64,000 nt of DNA from Curtobacterium caseinilyticum (GCF_030363035.1 NZ_JAUCMN010000003.1:1-64000); one strand, 5' to 3'; shown: positions 1 to 8,518, counted from the stretch's first letter. Notes: a model not told the origin generated them from the letters alone. A program made the numbers and translations.

Positions 1-79
1 CGGCGCGGTGCGATGCGGCGCGGCGCGGCGCGAGCGGCGCGGCGCGGTGCGATGCGGCGCGGCGCGGCGCGGCGCGGCG
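1..79. repeat. GC-only simple repeat
   Basis: The window opens in degenerate GGCGC repeats. The 20-mer CGGCGCGGTGCGATGCGGCG occurs at 1 and again at 40, separated by shorter GGCGC runs. No start codon, ribosome binding site or plausible protein accompanies it. It runs directly into the first paired hairpin element. I read it as non-coding expansion sequence; its left boundary lies outside the window. Confidence 0.7.
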
Positions 80-346
80 CGAGCGGGCGGAACACGCACC
101 ACGCGCCTCCCGACCCGACCCGCTTCCACCCGCTCGGTCCCGCACGCACGCCCCAGCCACCTTGACCGTCCCGCGAGCGGGCGGAACACGCACCACGCGC
201 CTCCCAACCCAACCCGCTTCCACCCGCTCGGTCCCGCACACGCCCCGGCCGCCCGGACGAGCGTGGGCGCTCTGCCACAGTCGGCCGACAGGAGCGGGCG
301 AAGCCCGCATTGCGCGCTTGCGCCCCCGGCCGGTTCCGCCCAGCCC
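80..346. repeat. three ~56-bp inverted-terminus elements
   Basis: Element 1 spans 80-136, element 2 spans 174-230 and a degraded element 3 spans about 291-346. Each starts with CGAGCGGGCGGAA or a close variant and ends with its complement (TTCCACCCGCTCG in 1 and 2). Elements 1 and 2 lie within a 67-bp direct repeat (79-145 and 173-239) that differs at two positions. The rest of 347-496 shows nothing I can name. The stretch 1-496 therefore holds repeats only, followed by the start of the first gene. Confidence 0.8.
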
Positions 347-496
347 GCGTGCCCGCCCGCGTGATCTGCCCTCGCCATCGGTCACCGCGCTCCGTCGAGC
401 CGGCGTGGTCCCTCCACACCCCGGCCCGGCGGAACGCTCTCCACAGTCCCCGCGGACGGTCGACGCGGCGGGCACGCACCCTGTCACGCTGCCGGC

Positions 497-1441
497 ATGG
501 ACCTCGCAGACCGCTTCCCAGCAGCCCTCCGGCGGCGCCTCTTCCGTGTCCGCGAGGCACTCCAGCGCGGCGTCGAAGCGTCCTGTCTCCGCTCACGGCG
601 CCTGTTCCGCCCCTTCCACGGAACACGCTGCTGGACCCCGCCGCGCACGCACGCCGAACGCGCTCTCGCAGTCGCCCCGCGACTTCGGTCCGACCAGGCC
701 TTCAGTCACACCACCGCCGCGCACCTCTTGGGAATCCCGCTCCCCCGACGACTCGAAGAAGCGCGTCTCGTCCACGTCACGACCATCGGGAAGGACCAGG
801 CCATCCGCGTCCGCGGAACGGTCGGCCACCGCGTGCGAGCGGATCGCGCCAGCATCGTCCGGTCCTTAACGACGCCGATCATCGATCCGGCAACGACGTT
901 CGTCATGCTCGCTCGACTGCTCTCGACGGACGAGCTGATCGTCGTCGGCGACGCGCTGGTCGGGTGGCTCAACTGGTGCACACCAGCAGAACTCGCCGCC
1001 GCCGTGCGCCGGCACCGCGGCTCGAGGGGCATCCGCAGAGCGCGCGCGGCCCTCGCCGAGATCCGACCCGGCGCACGGAGTCCGGGCGAGACCCGGCTGC
1101 GTCTGGCGCTCGTCCGTCGGGGGCTCCCGCAACCGGAGCTGAACCACGACGTGATCGTCGACGGGCGGTGGGTGGCGTGCGTCGACCTCGCGTACCCCAA
1201 CGCGCGGGTCGCCATCGAGTACGAGAGCGACCTCCACCGCACTGATCCGGTGACGTTCCGCAAGGACCTGTCACGCGGCGAGAACCTCAAGGACGTGGAC
1301 TGGTGGCTCGTGCGCGCCACATCCGAGGACGTCGGCCTCCTGGCCGACGGGTTCGCGCGCCGCATCCGACGGCTGCTGGCGACAGGAACAGCCGGGAGGC
1401 ACGACACACGTTCCCGAGATCCCGTCGCAACGTTCTCGTGA
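497..1441 (+). CDS. DUF559/AbiEi-like endonuclease-fold protein
   Basis: 314 residues. The C-terminal third carries a PD-(D/E)xK-like core: a segment beginning SPGETRLRLALVRRGLPQPE, then VDLAYPNARVAIEYE and a following LHR. This matches the Vsr-like DUF559 domain often fused to an AbiEi-type N-terminal half in Microbacteriaceae. The N-terminal half (about 60-150) has the usual weak sequence: a short LPR motif, a beta-rich stretch and an IIDP motif. Such proteins are common multi-copy genes of unknown role; nuclease activity or an antitoxin role is only inferred. The ATG at 497 follows a CACGCT box by six bases, which could mark a leaderless transcript. The gene stands alone, with repeats upstream and yceI downstream in the same direction. 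Confidence 0.75.
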   Translation: MDLADRFPAALRRRLFRVREALQRGVEASCLRSRRLFRPFHGTRCWTPPRTHAERALAVAPRLRSDQAFSHTTAAHLLGIPLPRRLEEARLVHVTTIGKDQAIRVRGTVGHRVRADRASIVRSLTTPIIDPATTFVMLARLLSTDELIVVGDALVGWLNWCTPAELAAAVRRHRGSRGIRRARAALAEIRPGARSPGETRLRLALVRRGLPQPELNHDVIVDGRWVACVDLAYPNARVAIEYESDLHRTDPVTFRKDLSRGENLKDVDWWLVRATSEDVGLLADGFARRIRRLLATGTAGRHDTRSRDPVATFS

Positions 1442-1443
1442 AC

Positions 1444-1490
1444 ATTGGTTGACGCTTCAACCAATCGGGTGCAGAATGGGCTAGCATCAG
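1444..1490 (+). promoter_or_regulatory. yceI promoter with palindromic operator
   Basis: A perfect 9-bp inverted repeat, ATTGGTTGA-CGCT-TCAACCAAT, occupies 1444-1465. A likely -35 box TTGACG (1449-1454) lies inside it. A 17-bp spacer leads to a -10 box CAGAAT (1472-1477). A dimeric repressor bound here would block the -35 region. The palindrome resembles MarR-family operators, but no regulator gene adjoins it, so the binding protein is unknown. Transcription from about 1484 would give a 78-nt leader before the AAGGAG site at 1551. Confidence 0.65.
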
Positions 1491-1561
1491 ATCGATGCAG
1501 GCGCATGAAGTCGTTCGTGCCTGCTCGGGAATCGCAGACCACGCTCTCGTAAGGAGTCACC

Positions 1562-2122
1562 ATGACGCTCACCGCTTCCGCCATCCCCGGCTACCAGACC
1601 GGCACCTGGAAGATCGACCCGACCCACTCGGAGGTCACCTTCTCGGTCCGCCACCTCGCGATCAGCAAGGTCAAGGGCTCCTTCGAGCGCTTCGACGCGA
1701 CGCTCGTCACCGCCGAGAACCCCCTCGACACGACCCTCGAGGCCTCGATCGACGTTGCGAGCATCAACACGAACCAGGCGCAGCGCGACCAGCACCTCGC
1801 GACGGGCGACTTCTTCCTCACCGAGGAGCACCCGCAGATGACCTTCAAGTCGACCGGCATCCGCGAGGACGGCGACGACATGCTCATCGACGGCGAGCTC
1901 TCGCTGCGTGGTGTCACCAAGAACGTCACGCTCAAGACCGAGTTCGGCGGCGTCACCACCGACGGCTACGGCCAGGTCAAGCTCGGTGCCGAGGCGACGA
2001 CCAAGATCGACCGCACCGAGTTCGGCGTGAACTGGAACGCCGCGCTCGAGGCCGGTGGCTTCACGCTCGGCAACGACGTCACCATCAACCTCGACGTGCA
2101 GTTCGTCCTCCAGGCGGCCTGA
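1562..2122 (+). CDS. YceI family lipid-binding-like protein
   Basis: 186 residues, full length for the YceI family, a lipocalin-like beta barrel that binds isoprenoid or amphiphilic lipids. Family hallmarks visible are the opening GTWKIDPTHSEVTFSVRHL, the central HPQMTFKST strand and the closing IDRTEFGVNWN segment. There is no signal peptide, so the protein is probably cytoplasmic, as in many actinobacteria. An AAGGAG ribosome site sits 6 nt before the ATG. It is transcribed alone between a palindromic operator and a strong hairpin terminator. Function in stress or isoprenoid metabolism is inferred from the family only. Confidence 0.93.
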   Translation: MTLTASAIPGYQTGTWKIDPTHSEVTFSVRHLAISKVKGSFERFDATLVTAENPLDTTLEASIDVASINTNQAQRDQHLATGDFFLTEEHPQMTFKSTGIREDGDDMLIDGELSLRGVTKNVTLKTEFGGVTTDGYGQVKLGAEATTKIDRTEFGVNWNAALEAGGFTLGNDVTINLDVQFVLQAA

Positions 2123-2211
2123 CCTCCCGACTCCTCGACCACGGTCGCCGGCTCCGCTCGTCTGCGGCGCTGACGGCCGGGGACACCGAACAAGCGCACC
2201 TGCAGTACCCG

Positions 2212-2253
2212 GCGGACGGCCCGGCTCCACCCCCACGGAGCCGGGCCGTCCGC
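2212..2253 (+). terminator. hairpin terminator after yceI
   Basis: A perfect 17-bp stem (2212-2228 with 2237-2253) encloses an 8-nt loop 90 nt after the yceI stop. No U-tract follows, as is usual at this GC content. Confidence 0.75.
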
Positions 2254-2811
2254 GTTCCCGGGGCTTGGCCCGCACATGGACAGGGGCTTCCCGAGCACGA
2301 GCGACCGAATTGCGAGCGGGCTGTCCCTGCGCACCGCGAGCGGGCTGTCCCTGCGCACCGCGAGCGGAGAGGATCTCGCCGTTGCACCGAGCCACGAGGA
2401 ACGGTCGCAACGCCCTGCGGCGGCCCGAGCTCGAGCGGGCAGATCCTGCGGAGAACGGAGCTCCTGGCTTCCGGTTCCGCCCGCTCGCGCGCTCGCTTAC
2501 ATGTGACGTGCACGCGAGCGCCGCGCACGCGCAACCGCGAGCGCCGCGCAACCGCGAGCGCCGCGCACCGCGAGCGGGCGTTCGCTGCGGTGCGCGGGGC
2601 GCTTTCTTCGCGGTTTCCGCCCGCTCACGGCACGGAAGACGGGCGCTCCCGTGCCCAGACCTCGCGTCCGAGGCTCGATCCCTCATCCGCGATCGCTTCG
2701 AGAGCACGAGCGGGCGTACGGTGTCGTACGCCCGGGCATGGGAATCGCCCGCTCGCGGGCCCCGTTGCACCCGACACCCGACACCCGTCCCGACGAATGA
2801 GGAGCACCACC
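2254..2811. repeat. repeat-filled intergenic region before the DinB-like gene
   Basis: No protein gene is supported here. Two tandem 24-bp units beginning GCGAGCGGGCTGTCCC lie at 2312-2359, with a third partial start at 2360. A 17-bp unit ACCGCGAGCGCCGCGCA recurs through about 2520-2575. Three inverted-terminus elements follow: 2432-2487 (56 bp), 2571-2627 (57 bp) and a shorter one at 2707-2755 (49 bp). The last ends just before the promoter and leader of the next gene, whose GAGGAG ribosome site is at about 2799. Confidence 0.75.
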
Positions 2812-3378
2812 ATGGCCACCGACTGGATCGCGCTGCAGTCCCTCGCCGCAGCCGAGTTCGGCCGCCGCGTCGCCGCCGTGACCGACTGGGACGCCCCCAC
2901 CCCGGACTCGGAGTGGACGACCCGCGACCTGGTCACGCACGTCATCGACGAGCAGCGGTGGATCCCGAAGCTCCTCACGGGGTGCGACTACGCCCAGGCC
3001 GAGGCGGACCTCGAGCCGATCGGCACGGACCTCGCCGCCGAGTGGGCGAAGTTCGCGTCCGATGCGTCCGAGGCCTGGCGCAATGCGCCCGCTGACACGC
3101 CCGTGCACCTGAGCTCCGACGTCGTCCGCGCTCAGGAGTACCTCACGGAGCAGACGAGCGACATCACCATCCACACGTGGGATCTGGCGCGCGCCACCGG
3201 GACCGATGAGACGCTGCCGGACGAGCTCGTCCGGGCCGTGTGGGAGTACTTCGAGCCGCAGATCGAGGACCTCGCGGCGACGGGTCTCTACGCCGCCCCC
3301 GTCGAGGTCGACGACGGAGCACCGCTGCAGGTGCGCCTGCTCGCCGTCACAGGGCGCGATGCCAGGGTGAACGCATGA
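2812..3378 (+). CDS. TIGR03086-like DinB-fold metal-binding protein
   Basis: 188 residues with the layout of the TIGR03086/mycothiol-maleylpyruvate-isomerase N-terminal family. An N-terminal four-helix core contains WTTRDLVTHVIDEQRW, and a later conserved ITIHTWDLARATG segment holds further candidate metal ligands (His and Asp). The family binds a divalent metal; substrates are mostly unknown, with thiol-dependent transferase chemistry suggested for relatives. The ATG at 2812 has a good GAGGAG site. The stop codon overlaps the next gene's start (ATGA at 3375-3378), so the two are probably co-translated. Confidence 0.85.
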   Translation: MATDWIALQSLAAAEFGRRVAAVTDWDAPTPDSEWTTRDLVTHVIDEQRWIPKLLTGCDYAQAEADLEPIGTDLAAEWAKFASDASEAWRNAPADTPVHLSSDVVRAQEYLTEQTSDITIHTWDLARATGTDETLPDELVRAVWEYFEPQIEDLAATGLYAAPVEVDDGAPLQVRLLAVTGRDARVNA

Positions 3379-4559
3379 CCGCAGATCCAGCCCACTCGAC
3401 CCCGGCGGGCGAAACGCTCGGGGAGACCAGCACGAACGCAGCAGACAACGCCCGCTCGGCACCAGCGGGCGGAAACGCACCCAGCACCAGCACGAACGCA
3501 GCAGGCAACGCCCGCTCGGCACCAGCGGGCGGGAACGGCAGCGCGGACGGCAGCGGGAACACCCCCCGCGATGCCGTCCCCACCACCCGCCTCGGGAACA
3601 CCGGGCTCGAGGTCAGCCGGATCGTCCTCGGCATGATGTCGTACGGCAAGCCGGACCAGGGCGCGCACCCGTGGAGCGTCGACATCGACGAGGCCCGCCC
3701 GTTCGTGCGCCGCGCCCACGAGGCCGGCATCACCGCGTTCGACACGGCCAACGTGTACTCCGCCGGATCGAGCGAGGAGATCACCGGCCAGCTCCTCAAG
3801 GAGATCGCCCCGCGTGAGCAGGTCCAGGTCTTCACGAAGGTGTTCAACCGCATGCGCCCCGGCCCCAACGGCGCGGGCCTCTCCCGCGCCGCGATCATGC
3901 ACGAGATCGACGCGTCGCTCACCCGGCTCGGCACCGACTACGTCGACCTGTACCAGATCCACCGCTTCGACCCGCACACGCCGGTCGAGGAGACGATGGA
4001 GGCCCTGCACGACGTCGTCAAGGCCGGGAAGGCCCGCTACATCGGCGCCAGCAGCATGTGGACGTGGCAGTTCGCGCAGATGCAGCACGCCGCGGAACTA
4101 CACGGGTGGACGAAGTTCGTGAGCATGCAGGACCAGTACAACCTGCTCGAACGCGAGGAGGAGCGCGAGATGCACCCGTTCGCGCAGGCGACGGGCGTCG
4201 GCGTGATCCCGTGGAGCCCGCTCGCCCGCGGCAAGGTCACCCGACCGTGGGACGCGCAGGGCTCCGGCAGCCGCTCGGGCACCGACGAGTTCGGCAAGAC
4301 GCTCTACCGCCAGGACGAGGACGCGAACCGCGCGATCGTCGACGCGGTGCAGCAGGTCGCAGAGGCCCGCGGCGCGAGCATGGCGCAGATCGCCCTCGCA
4401 TGGGTCGCCGGCAAGCCCGCCGTCACTGCGCCGATCATCGGCGCGACGAAGGAGCACCACATCGACGACGCGGTCGCCGCCGTCGGCATCGAGCTCACCG
4501 CCGACGAGGTGTCGCGACTCGAGTCCGCGTACACACCTCGGGTGCCGTCCGGTTTCTGA
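3375..4559 (+). CDS. aldo/keto reductase with repeat-derived N-terminus
   Basis: 394 residues. The AKR barrel begins near residue 69 (PTTRLGNTGLEVSRIVLG). It has the expected catalytic set: Asp and Tyr in FDTANVYSAGSSEE, Lys in VFTKVFN and His in YQIHRFD. It is probably an NADPH-dependent carbonyl reductase; substrate unknown. Residues 1-68 are unusual: a low-complexity Ala/Asn/Gly/Ser tail with a 20-residue repeat (STNAADNARSAPAGGN and STNAAGNARSAPAGGN). It is encoded by two copies of the intergenic inverted-terminus element. No in-frame start codon exists near the conserved domain, and the ATG at 3375 overlaps the upstream stop, so I keep the long form. Confidence 0.88.
   Translation: MTADPAHSTPAGETLGETSTNAADNARSAPAGGNAPSTSTNAAGNARSAPAGGNGSADGSGNTPRDAVPTTRLGNTGLEVSRIVLGMMSYGKPDQGAHPWSVDIDEARPFVRRAHEAGITAFDTANVYSAGSSEEITGQLLKEIAPREQVQVFTKVFNRMRPGPNGAGLSRAAIMHEIDASLTRLGTDYVDLYQIHRFDPHTPVEETMEALHDVVKAGKARYIGASSMWTWQFAQMQHAAELHGWTKFVSMQDQYNLLEREEEREMHPFAQATGVGVIPWSPLARGKVTRPWDAQGSGSRSGTDEFGKTLYRQDEDANRAIVDAVQQVAEARGASMAQIALAWVAGKPAVTAPIIGATKEHHIDDAVAAVGIELTADEVSRLESAYTPRVPSGF
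3402..3518. repeat. two in-frame 57-bp inverted-terminus elements inside the AKR gene
   Basis: Copy A (3402-3458) runs from CCGGCGGGCGAAA to CGCCCGCTCG. Copy B (3462-3518) runs from CCAGCGGGCGGAA to CGCCCGCTCG. Both are exactly 57 bp and start 60 bp apart, so both are multiples of three and preserve the reading frame. They encode residues 10-28 and 30-48. Terminal words match the intergenic family, with a few mismatches on each arm. Confidence 0.7.
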
Positions 4560-4574
4560 CACACCACGTGACGA

Positions 4575-4612
4575 ACGGGAGGCCCGGTACCAGCTGGCAC
4601 CGGGCCTCCCGT
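4575..4612 (+). terminator. GACGGGAGGC-type terminator hairpin after the AKR gene
   Basis: A 19-bp stem with one mismatch and no loop spacer (4575-4593 with 4594-4612) starts 15 nt after the stop codon. It belongs to the palindrome family seen again at 21271, 39149 and 49413. Confidence 0.8.
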
Positions 4613-4665
4613 CCGTCCGTGGTCACGCTCCGGCCACTCCGCCCACATGCCCCGGGGCGCCGCGG

Positions 4666-4860
4666 GCCGTCGCGCCCAAGGGGCGCCGCAGGCCGTCGCG
4701 TCCCGGGGCCCCGCAGGCCGTCGCCTCCCGGGGTCGCCGCAAGCCGTCGCGCCCAAGGGGCGCCGCAAGCCGTCGCGTCCCCGGGCGCCGCAAGCCGTCG
4801 CGCCCAGGGGGACGGCTCCGGCCGTCGCGTCCCGCGGGACGGCTCAGCCCGTCGCGTCCT
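4666..4860. repeat. eight 25-27 bp tandem repeats around GCCGTCGCG
   Basis: The word GCCGTCGCG or a one-base variant recurs at 4666, 4692, 4717, 4743, 4769, 4794, 4821 and about 4847. It is spaced 25-27 bp, with AAGGGGCGCCGCA-like sequence between copies. The array abuts and slightly enters the last codons of the minus-strand MpaB gene. It probably lies in that gene's transcribed 3-prime end, where it could fold into a series of hairpins. Confidence 0.75.
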
Positions 4861-5773
4861 GCCGCGCAGCCTCGTCCAGCCGCGCGATGCGGACGAGCGC
4901 TGCGCGCTCCGTCCCGGGGGTGGTCCCGAGCACCGCACCGATCCCGTCGAGCACCACGCCCGCGACCCGGCGGACGGGCAGCTCGACCGGGCCGACCGCG
5001 GGCGTCCGCAGGCCGAGCATCGAGCGGTGGCGCGGGTCGAGCGACGCGACCGCACCGTCGAACAGCGCCCGGTAGCCGGGCCGCAGCAACCTGGCGACCG
5101 GCGGGTCCTTGATGAAGCGCACGACGTCGTGCGTGCGGGCGTCGGCCTTGAGCTCCCCGCGGTCGAGGTAGCCGTTCATCTGCTCGCGGAGCTCGGCGTC
5201 GGACTCGGGAGCGTCCTCGACACCCATCAACCGTCCGGCGATCGCCCACTCGCGCACGTAGGCGTCGGCACCACCGGGGATCGGCTCCCCCCAGAGCTGC
5301 GCGCTGCGGAGGAAGGCGTCGGTGAAGGCCAGGTGCACCCACCGCGCCAGGTCCGGGTCGTTCGCCGCGTACGGCTTCGTGACGCCGTGCCCGTCGACGT
5401 ACTCGCCGACGACGCGCTCGTGGAGCTTCCGCACCCACTGGCTGGCGTGCGTGGCCTGCTGCGTGTCACCGTGCGACACGGTGTAGATCCACCGGATGGT
5501 GCCCGCGAGCCGGCCGAACGGGTCCTCGCGGTACCGGGAGTGGTCCGCGACCCCCGCGAGCGCGCCCGGGTGGAGCGCCTGCACGAGCAGTGCCCGGACC
5601 CCGGCGAGCACGGTGTGGTTGCCGCCGTGCACCGCCCAGGTCGCGGAACCGGGACCGAAGAAGCCGGCGTCGGAGCCCTGTTCGAGCTCGTCGATCCAGG
5701 CTGGCCGCTCGGTCGCGCCGTTGGTGAAGGTGTCGTTGAGGCGGGACCGGAACGCATCGGACACGGAGGGCAT
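4844..5773 (-). CDS. oxygenase MpaB family protein (DUF2236)
   Basis: 309 residues, normal for the MpaB/Lcp (DUF2236) heme-protein family. Recognisable are GFFGPGSATWAVHGGNHTVL near the N-terminus, PGALAGVADHSRY (candidate heme-pocket region), the long helical middle with TKPYAANDPDLARWVHLAF, and the C-terminal RPGYRALFDGAV segment. Fungal MpaB and latex-clearing proteins cleave hydrocarbon double bonds oxidatively; the substrate here is not evident. No signal peptide is seen. It is transcribed divergently from the acyl-CoA ligase, with 59 bp between start codons, which hints at shared control. Its 3-prime end runs into a tandem repeat array. Confidence 0.88.
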   Translation of the reverse strand: MPSVSDAFRSRLNDTFTNGATERPAWIDELEQGSDAGFFGPGSATWAVHGGNHTVLAGVRALLVQALHPGALAGVADHSRYREDPFGRLAGTIRWIYTVSHGDTQQATHASQWVRKLHERVVGEYVDGHGVTKPYAANDPDLARWVHLAFTDAFLRSAQLWGEPIPGGADAYVREWAIAGRLMGVEDAPESDAELREQMNGYLDRGELKADARTHDVVRFIKDPPVARLLRPGYRALFDGAVASLDPRHRSMLGLRTPAVGPVELPVRRVAGVVLDGIGAVLGTTPGTERAALVRIARLDEAARQDATG

Positions 5774-5820
5774 GCGCCCATCGTCCGTCGTGCCCCTGAC
5801 AGTGCGCCGCGCGTCGCAGG

Positions 5821-5826
5821 TAGGTT
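5821..5826 (+). promoter_or_regulatory. -10 box of leaderless acyl-CoA ligase transcript
   Basis: TAGGTT lies 6 nt before the GTG start at 5833, leaving no room for a ribosome binding site. Confidence 0.6.
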
Positions 5827-5832
5827 GGCCGG

Positions 5833-7515
5833 GTGAGCATCGACACGCCTCGTCCCTGGCTTGCCTCGTACGCCCCGGGGGTCCCGCACGACATCGACGA
5901 GCCCACGGGCTCCCTGTACGACATCGTGGAGGGGTCCGCGCGGAGCTTCCCGGGGAGGGTGGCGCTCGAGTTCTTCGGCAGGACGACGTCGTACGCCGAC
6001 CTCGAGGAGCAGATCCTCCGCGCCGCGAACGGCCTCCGCAAGCTCGGCGTCGGCGCGGGCGACCGCGTGGCGATCGTGCTGCCGAACTGCCCGCAGCACG
6101 TCGTCGCCTTCTACGCGGTGCTCCGGCTCGGTGCGATCGTCGTCGAGCACAACCCGCTCTACACGGCGCGCGAGCTACGCCACCAGTTCGAGGACCACGG
6201 CGCGAAGGTCGCGATCGCGTGGGACAAGTCGGTCGCGACGCTGCAGGACTTCCCCGCCGACCTCGCGCTCGACGCGATCGTCTCGGTCGACCTGACGCGT
6301 GCCATGCCGCGCGCCACCCGGATCGCGCTCGCGCTGCCGGTCGCGAAGGCCCGCGAGTCCCGCGCGAAGCTGACGACGACGGTCCGCGGCACGACGAAGT
6401 GGGACGACCTGGTGTCGACCCGGAAGCTCGCGAAGCGCCACCCGCGACCGGTGACGGACGACGTCGCGCTCATCCAGTACACGTCCGGCACGACGGGTGT
6501 GCCGAAGGGTGCTGTCCTCAGCCACCGCAACCTGCTCGCCAACGCCGCCCAGGCTCGGGCGTGGGTGCCGACGATCCGGCGCGGCGACAACACGGTCTAC
6601 GCGGTGCTGCCGATGTTCCACGCCTACGGGCTGACGCTCTGCCTGACCTTCGCGATGAGCATGGCCTCGCGGCTCGTGCTCTTCCCGGCGTTCGACCCGG
6701 CCCTCGTGCTCAAGGCGATGAAGAAGCACCCGCCGACGTTCCTGCCGGCCGTGCCGCCGATCTACACGCGGCTGCAGCACGCCGCCGACTCGGCGAAGGT
6801 CTCGCTGCAGGGAATCGAGATCGGCATCTCCGGCGCGATGCCCCTGTCGCAGAGCGTCGTCGAGCCGTGGGAGGCCCGCACCGGTGGCTACCTGGTCGAG
6901 GGCTACGGGCTGTCCGAGTGCTCCCCCGTGCTCATGGCGAACCCGGTCTCACCGGAACGGCGCCTCGGCGCGGTCGGCCTGCCGCTGTCCTCCACCGAGG
7001 CCCGTGTCGTGGACCCGGACGACCAGACGAAGGTGCTCGGCACGGGCGAGGCCGGCGAGCTCCAGGTGCGCGGGCCGCAGGTGTTCCGGGGGTACTGGGG
7101 CAAGGCCGAGGCCACCGACGAGGTCTTCACCCCCGACGGCTGGTTCCGCACCGGCGACGTCGTGTCGATCGACGCCGACGGCTTCGTCAGCATCGTCGAC
7201 CGGCTCAAGGAGCTCATCATCACCGGCGGCTTCAACGTCTCGCCGTCCGAGGTCGAGGACGCCCTGCTCAAGCACCCCAGCGTCCGCGAGGTCGCGGTCG
7301 TCGGCATCACCCAGGCCGGCAACGAGCAGGTCGTCGCCGCCGTCGTGCCGAAGGACCCGGGGACCTTCGACGCCGAGGCCCTGCGCGCGTGGTCCCGCGA
7401 CCAGCTGGCGGCCTACAAGGTGCCGCGGCGGATCGTCGTGGTCGAGGACCTGCCCCGCTCGATGATCGGGAAGGTGCTGCGCCGCAAGGTGCGCGACCAG
7501 ATCACCGCGAAGTAG
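5833..7515 (+). CDS. long-chain fatty acid-CoA ligase family protein (AMP-binding)
   Basis: 560 residues with GTG start. The adenylate-forming signature YTSGTTGVPKG is at 216-226. Further family motifs are the EGYGLSE segment, the GWFRTGDVVSID hinge region and the C-terminal lysine motif in RSMIGKVLRRK. The enzyme should activate a fatty or aromatic acid to its CoA thioester through an acyl-AMP intermediate; overall similarity is to FadD-type ligases. The last 14 bases overlap the convergent DMT transporter gene. Neighbouring MpaB oxygenase suggests, without proving, a link to lipid or hydrocarbon oxidation. Confidence 0.92.
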   Translation: MSIDTPRPWLASYAPGVPHDIDEPTGSLYDIVEGSARSFPGRVALEFFGRTTSYADLEEQILRAANGLRKLGVGAGDRVAIVLPNCPQHVVAFYAVLRLGAIVVEHNPLYTARELRHQFEDHGAKVAIAWDKSVATLQDFPADLALDAIVSVDLTRAMPRATRIALALPVAKARESRAKLTTTVRGTTKWDDLVSTRKLAKRHPRPVTDDVALIQYTSGTTGVPKGAVLSHRNLLANAAQARAWVPTIRRGDNTVYAVLPMFHAYGLTLCLTFAMSMASRLVLFPAFDPALVLKAMKKHPPTFLPAVPPIYTRLQHAADSAKVSLQGIEIGISGAMPLSQSVVEPWEARTGGYLVEGYGLSECSPVLMANPVSPERRLGAVGLPLSSTEARVVDPDDQTKVLGTGEAGELQVRGPQVFRGYWGKAEATDEVFTPDGWFRTGDVVSIDADGFVSIVDRLKELIITGGFNVSPSEVEDALLKHPSVREVAVVGITQAGNEQVVAAVVPKDPGTFDAEALRAWSRDQLAAYKVPRRIVVVEDLPRSMIGKVLRRKVRDQITAK

Positions 7516-8518
7516 CGGGCCCGGGTGCCGCCGGGTCGCCCCCGGCGGCCCCCGCCCTGCTCGGCAGCGCGAGCAGGGCGAGCCCGGCGACGACGAGCCC
7601 GATGCCGGACCAGCCGACCACGCCGAGCCGCTCCCCCACGACGAGCACGGCGAGCACCGCGGCGACCACGGGTTCGAACAGCGACAGCACCGTCGCCACC
7701 GAGGCGCTGACCCGCCGGAGCCCGACCGCGTACAGCGAGTGCCCGAGCACCGTCGGCACGAGCGCCAGCCAGAGGAACACCGGCCAGTTCGACCCGACCA
7801 CGAGGGCGTCCCGTCCCGTGACGATCGCGAGCACCACGAGCGGGACCGCTGCGAGCCCGAACACCGCACCGATCACGCCCTGCCCGGATCGGCCGCCTCG
7901 GCCACCCGGGGCCGGCGCCGACCCGGGTACCGGCAGCGGCACGCGCACCGCCGACGGCGCAGCACGCATCCCGCGCGCCACCGCCCACGAGTACGTCGCG
8001 TACGTCAGCCCGGCGAGGAGCGCGCTGCCCAGCCCGAGCAACAACGCGCCACTTCCGTCCCCCTCGGACCGCGCGAGCGTCACGACGACCATGCCGGCCA
8101 CGCTCACCAGGGTGGCGAGGACCCATTTGCCGGTGACCCGCCGGGCGTCCCCCACCCACTCGACGAGACCCGCGAACAGCGGCGAGGACCCGATGGCCAC
8201 GGTGGTGCCGAGCGACACCCCGGCATCGGCGAGCGCCGCGTAGAACGCGACCGCGTAGACGACCAGCGACACGGCCCCGAGGACCACCCACCGCCGCGCA
8301 CCCGGACGGGTCAGCGCGCGGAGCGTCGAACGCCCCGTCGTCGCCGCGAGCAGGAGCCCGCCCAGCCCGAAGGTCACGGCCCCGAAGACGACGGCCGGCA
8401 CGCCGGGGGCGAAGTGCGTCGCGGTCCCCGTCGTCCCCCAGACGGCGGCGGCGACGAGCACCGCGGCCACCCCGCCGGTCGGCCGGGAGGAACGCGCCAC
8501 GGCCGCCCCGTCGGTCAC
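7502..8518 (-). CDS. DMT superfamily (EamA) transporter
   Basis: 338 residues composed of about ten hydrophobic helices arranged as two EamA repeats. The first opens with [20 protein letters not shown]; the second ends [20 protein letters not shown], the typical RhaT/EamA signature. A Gly/Pro-rich cytoplasmic linker separates the halves near residue 205. Probable drug or metabolite efflux across the inner membrane; substrate unknown. Its ATG overlaps the stop of the upstream APC permease (8515-8518), so both are likely on one transcript. The end overlaps fadD by 14 bp in the opposite direction. Confidence 0.9.
   Translation of the reverse strand: MTDGAAVARSSRPTGGVAAVLVAAAVWGTTGTATHFAPGVPAVVFGAVTFGLGGLLLAATTGRSTLRALTRPGARRWVVLGAVSLVVYAVAFYAALADAGVSLGTTVAIGSSPLFAGLVEWVGDARRVTGKWVLATLVSVAGMVVVTLARSEGDGSGALLLGLGSALLAGLTYATYSWAVARGMRAAPSAVRVPLPVPGSAPAPGGRGGRSGQGVIGAVFGLAAVPLVVLAIVTGRDALVVGSNWPVFLWLALVPTVLGHSLYAVGLRRVSASVATVLSLFEPVVAAVLAVLVVGERLGVVGWSGIGLVVAGLALLALPSRAGAAGGDPAAPGPATSR

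Noticed and set aside
80..346. Paired arms considered as transposon ends or attachment sites of one element
   Set aside because: No transposase or integrase lies between or near the arms, and the pairs are only 56 bp long and numerous.
5496..8243. Plus-strand open frame of about 900 codons overlapping the acyl-CoA ligase in another frame
   Set aside because: The true frame contains the AMP-binding signature; this one translates to Arg/Pro/Ala-rich sequence.
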